Below, one piece after another: positions 60,540-64,000 of a stretch of 64,000 bases of DNA; the stretch's first letter is position 1, and the number at the start of each line of letters is the position of its first letter. A program made the position numbers and the translations under genes. Under the pieces are notes generated by a model. It worked only from the letters and a program-made list of their open reading frames with translations. It was not told the origin of the DNA and did no database searches. The DNA comes from Schistocephalus solidus (taxonomy: Eukaryota > Platyhelminthes > Cestoda > Diphyllobothriidea > Diphyllobothriidae): positions 21,011 to 85,010 of the forward strand of contig WEDG01005313.1 of NCBI GenBank assembly GCA_017591395.1. The letters are read 5' to 3'.

Positions 60540-63107
60540 CGAAGAACTTCTCATACATGAAAAAAAGTGTATTCCAATGCACCTCTCGGTAAGAGTGATC
60601 AAAATACGCTAATGTGGGGTCACACACTCTATTGCGAACGTCAGAAGAGAACTGAGCGCAAGGGAAGTCTATGGAAGACAGATTTTCATACGTGGAAGAA
60701 CTTGATGTCCGTGAAGTTGGACTGTTTATTCAACGGGAATCCAGTGGGTGACTGGAGATCGCGTAAGACGATTTCACTAGAGCTGATTGAGCGCTATTGT
60801 CAAGTGAAGGTACAAAAACTTATATTCGCCCTGCTTGTTTATAAAGAGAATCTAACAGGCAGTTAAGGAATAAAAATAAAAATAAAAAATGGGTCACCAG
60901 AACGCCTCGACGAATTTCGTCACCAACGAAATGCAGTTGAAAATTGATCAGCCAGGCAAAGAAGAGCTATGAATCCAGAATCATCCAGCAGGCTGAAAAT
61001 AACCCCAAAATGTTATTCCCCTAAATAAACAGCCGACTAAAAAACAGGGACCCATTCGCAGTTCTAAGGGATGGTATCGGTGCTGGAGTCGTTGAAAATG
61101 GTGAGAAGGCCGAATGCTTGGGTAGGTTCTATGCCTCCGTGTTCACTAGAGAAACTGAGCTTTAGTTACACAAGGCCAACAATACTGTTGTGAACCACGG
61201 TCTAGTGCTTGATTATATAATCTTTCTGATATCCACTGTATTCGATATATGCTGATGCTTTAAAATTTGCCTACCGATACAGGCCGGCAGATTGGAAAAT
61301 CGTGCTTGAACTCCTTAAAAAAAGATATTGAGGCCTTTCCCTTTCTTTACACAATTCTCCGTTATGGTTATTGGCGAAAACCATAAGCTGAGCATAGACG
61401 GTCACGACCTAATGTGCTCGGAGGTATAAAGGATATGGACATATCATATTCTCTATCCTACTATTTGAATGCTCGCGCACAACGTGTTACAATTTCCGAT
61501 GTTATCTCAAACCCCACGCAGGTGAGGAGTGGAGTTATTCAGGGCAGCGTACTCGGCCCGCTTCTATTTTGCCTTTTTGTGAACGATGTTCCTGATTGTT
61601 TCAGTATGGTAGGCCCTTTATTTACGCTGGTGATTTAAAAGTTGCCGATCGATATAAACCGGCCGATCGCCACATCGTGCTTGAGCTCTTAAAAAAGGAT
61701 CTTCAAGCATTCGCTAAGTGGTGTCGCACATGGCGCCTTTCGCTTTCTTGGCACAAGTGTTCCGTTATGGTTAGTGGTGACAACCATCAGCCTCATCTGA
61801 CCATAGACGGTCATGAAATTAATGTGCCCGGGGTTATAAAGGATCTGGGTATATCATATTCTAGTAGTCTTAATCTGTCAGAGCACTGCGCCCTGATTGT
61901 CTCGAAAGCACGCCAAACCACTGGGTTTATTCTCAGAAACTTCAAAACCGTCAATATTAGGACCCGCCTTTATGCAATTTATGGTAGACCTTATCTGTGG
62001 ACTCACACACTGCGCGGAGATGGTAGAGTTGAGGTCATCTACATTAAATTCAAGAAGGCGTTTGACAGCATTCCACACATATGTCTAATCAATAAGCATC
62101 TGAAATTGGAATAAGAGGAAAGCAGTTGACGTGGATCGCAGATATTCTTAAAGGAAGATCTGAAAATATGTACATCGATACCTCGAAGTCAACCCCTTAC
62201 CCTGTTCTAAGTGGTGTACCCCAAGGCTCCGTCATAGGGCCGTTGCTCTTCCTAGTCTACATCAACGATGGTGTCGAAAACCTGGGTTTCATGCCGTGAT
62301 GTTTGCTGAAGATGTTAAACTCTGAAGAGTTATCAGATCAGATAGAGACAGGCACGTACTTCAAGAGAGTCTTAACAGACCTAGCAGCTGGTCTGCTCAA
62401 TGGCTCTTAAATTTTAACGGTGAAAAGTGAGTGGTCCTGCGGCTACGTGCCAGAAGGACCAGTGAGGAGGATGATTACTCTCACTACCTTCTCGACGAGA
62501 AGCCACTTTCAAATGTTGTGAAACGGAAGGACCTCGGGGTTCTAATAAACTCCTCATTCAAACCATCTTCACAGTGTCTAGAGGCATCTACACGCGCGAA
62601 TCATGTCTAACCTGCACTCAGATTAAGATTTGTGTAGATAGAGAAGGAACTATTCAGAAAAACCTACGGGTATTCATTCAATCTCACTCTGAGTATGCCG
62701 TCCAGGCCTGGCGTCCGTGGTTTGAGAAAGATTATGTTCAGATGGAAAGGACGCATGCGACGGCTACGAAGATGGTCAAGAATCTTAGTCATCTGCCTTA
62801 CGAAGCTAAACTGGTTGAACTTAATTTGCTTCCTTTCAATTACAACCAGCTATGCAGTGACCTCATCCAAACCTACCGGAAAGTCAAAGGCCGTAAGTGT
62901 GCCCTAGAATTTGATGATTTCTTCGAAATGGCTGGAGCGGAACGTCTGCCGGATCATCCCTCTAAACTGCAGAGTTATTCAGTTCATGCGGACGTCCGAC
63001 GGAACGCCTTTTCGCAGAGAATCGTTGGAGCATGGAATGGACTCCCTGGCATGGTGGTCTTTTCAGAAACTGCTGGAACATTTAAATACAAATTAGATGT
63101 CAGTTCC
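60540..63107 (+). pseudogene. LINE-C (CR1/jockey-like) with a second LINE fragment nested inside
   Basis: 60567-60866 (SNAPLGKSDQNTLMWGHTLY, RTERKGSLWKTDFHTWKNL, LELIERYC) is the EN-RT linker. About 60990-61165 has RIIQQAENNPKMLFP, SRLKNRDPF and GRFYASVFTRE. The RT resumes at 62026 with VIYIKFKKAFDSIPH (motif A), LSGVPQGSVIGPLLFLVYIN (motif B region) and FAEDVKL (FADD changed to FAED). 62574-63105 gives YAVQAWRPWFEKDYVQMERT and IVGAWNGLP, the C-terminus. Between about 61190 and 62025 lies RT sequence of a related but different LINE. Stops, frameshifts and the altered catalytic box make it inactive. The Rep2 copy follows directly at 63108. Confidence 0.85.
61190..62025 (+). pseudogene. Second LINE RT fragment nested in LINE-C, with internal duplication
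   Basis: GVIQGSVLGPLLFCLFVNDV (61530-61590) and YAGDLKVADRYKPADRH (YADD changed to YAGD), then LQAFAKWCRTWRLSLSWHKC and GVIKDLGISYSS. The piece TIDGH-V-KDLGISYS also appears decayed upstream (61390-61450: SIDGHDLM, IKDMDISYS), so the fragment contains a partial duplication of its own thumb region. Confidence 0.75.
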
Positions 63108-63840
63108 ACCGTTGTTGTCCAACTATGTCCACCGTGTGCTCCAGAGAAAGGTGGTGCAGGGCCGTTGACCTTTGCGTAACTTAGTGTTAATTGATAGCAG
63201 ACTTGCACTGCATCTATCACACTCTCTTCTCCTCCCTCACCTGAAACCGGTATCATGACAGACTCAAGACGACCGGAGATAGGCGAGGGTGCAGGTGGTT
63301 GGCGCGGCCAGAGCTGCCCCTGGACGTACCACCACACCTGGCTCGGATCCCACGGAGTGGGAGTGCCACAAAGGCCACATTAAGAAGGAGCCATTGCAGC
63401 CTGACTCTCAGTCCGCCAGTCAGCCACTCCACAGAAAACACACACTGGACAGACCATGCGGTCTGAGTTATCCCGTCAGTTGGCGACCTTCCAAGCCACG
63501 ACTTTAAGCCCACTGTGATAGTTTCAAGCGCGTCAGATTGTTTATAGTAGGGAAAATGCGCTGAGCTGTAGACCTCACTCTCTCCCCACCCAAAAAATCA
63601 GACCACCATCCGAGCCAGTCAGTTGTCTGAGGTGGGAGTGGGCGCAGCTTCTGATGTACTTGTCTGCGCGTACTATGTACACGATCTGGCCCCCAACACA
63701 AGCGCCAGGAGTTCATACAATAGGGGGTTAAACGGCTCACATTTCACATGTTTGGGAGTGCCATAGGTCACGTTAAGAATGAGCCATCGCAGCTTAACCA
63801 CACAACACACATTGTCAAGTCAAGGCAGAGTTACATTGAG
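63108..63840 (+). repeat. Dispersed repeat Rep2, near full length
   Basis: Begins at GTTGTCCAACTATGTCCACC and follows the same block order as 28966-29720, ending near CACATTGTCAAG. It abuts the last LINE-C codons, which could mean that Rep2 is the 3' part of a LINE or that the LINE was cut by it. Confidence 0.85.
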
Positions 63841-64000
63841 ACGCTTAGCCGATGACCAAACATGGAAGACATGAGCAACAGATTTGGATGAACTGGCATG
63901 ACTTAGTGCCTGAGACTCCCTATGCTTGCCTCGCGCGAGCCTAATTTTCGATGCTTATTCAAATATTTGTGCAATTCTTAAGTGAGCTGCAACACCTTTG
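63841..64000. other. Window edge, nothing recognised
   Basis: No feature seen in the last 160 bp. Confidence 0.4.

Overview
The window is nuclear DNA of a eukaryote. Long intergenic stretches are packed with transposable-element relics, tRNA-derived repeats and long trinucleotide microsatellites, and there are no bacterial gene arrays. The element families point to a parasitic flatworm, most likely a pseudophyllidean (diphyllobothriid) tapeworm. These families are a LINE with C2H2 fingers at its C-terminus, Penelope-like elements with GIY-YIG endonucleases, an ISXO2/Merlin-type transposase relic, and a tRNA-SINE satellite resembling the schistosome Sm-alpha satellite. The species call is inference. 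Only one ordinary host gene can be supported: a two-exon gene at 44638-44913 for a 59-residue lysine-rich protein resembling a histone H1 tail.

Layout. 1-2448 is a head-to-tail array of eight ~305-bp tRNA-derived units on the minus strand. It ends in an inverted fragment that abuts a 6.3-kb interrupted palindrome (2612-8908). 8.9-13.7 kb is mostly unassigned, with a Penelope-type hairpin pair and a SINE carrying a long (TAG)n tract. 13.7-19.2 kb holds a SINE dimer, two Penelope 3' ends, a 232-bp satellite in inverted arrays and a 300-bp (GAT)n tract. 19.2-25.7 kb contains an L2-like LINE next to a Ty3/Gypsy relic split by a second LINE. 26-34 kb carries a ~700-bp dispersed repeat, the longest LINE-B copy and a second L2-like LINE. 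35-43.4 kb is SINE dimers and MITE-like repeats. 44.5-45.1 kb is the H1-like gene. 46.4-49.5 kb has the Merlin relic and a third Penelope 3' end. 50.8-51.5 kb is a CTA/CTG expansion. 54-63.8 kb holds LINE fragments and two more dispersed-repeat copies.

The most interesting signal is repeated hammerhead-ribozyme-like architecture. The SINE unit and the unrelated 232-bp satellite share the same module: CTGATGA, one base, a 4-bp stem with a 4-nt loop, one base, GAAA, 11 nt, then GTC. In both the module is flanked by a possible stem I. Tandem units with a pol III promoter and one ribozyme each are the design of schistosome Sm-alpha and of retrozymes. Looser CTGAYGA-hairpin-GAAA motifs follow the GIY-YIG ends of the Penelope relics, where hammerheads are known. 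All of this was read by eye; no folding, alignment or cleavage data were available.
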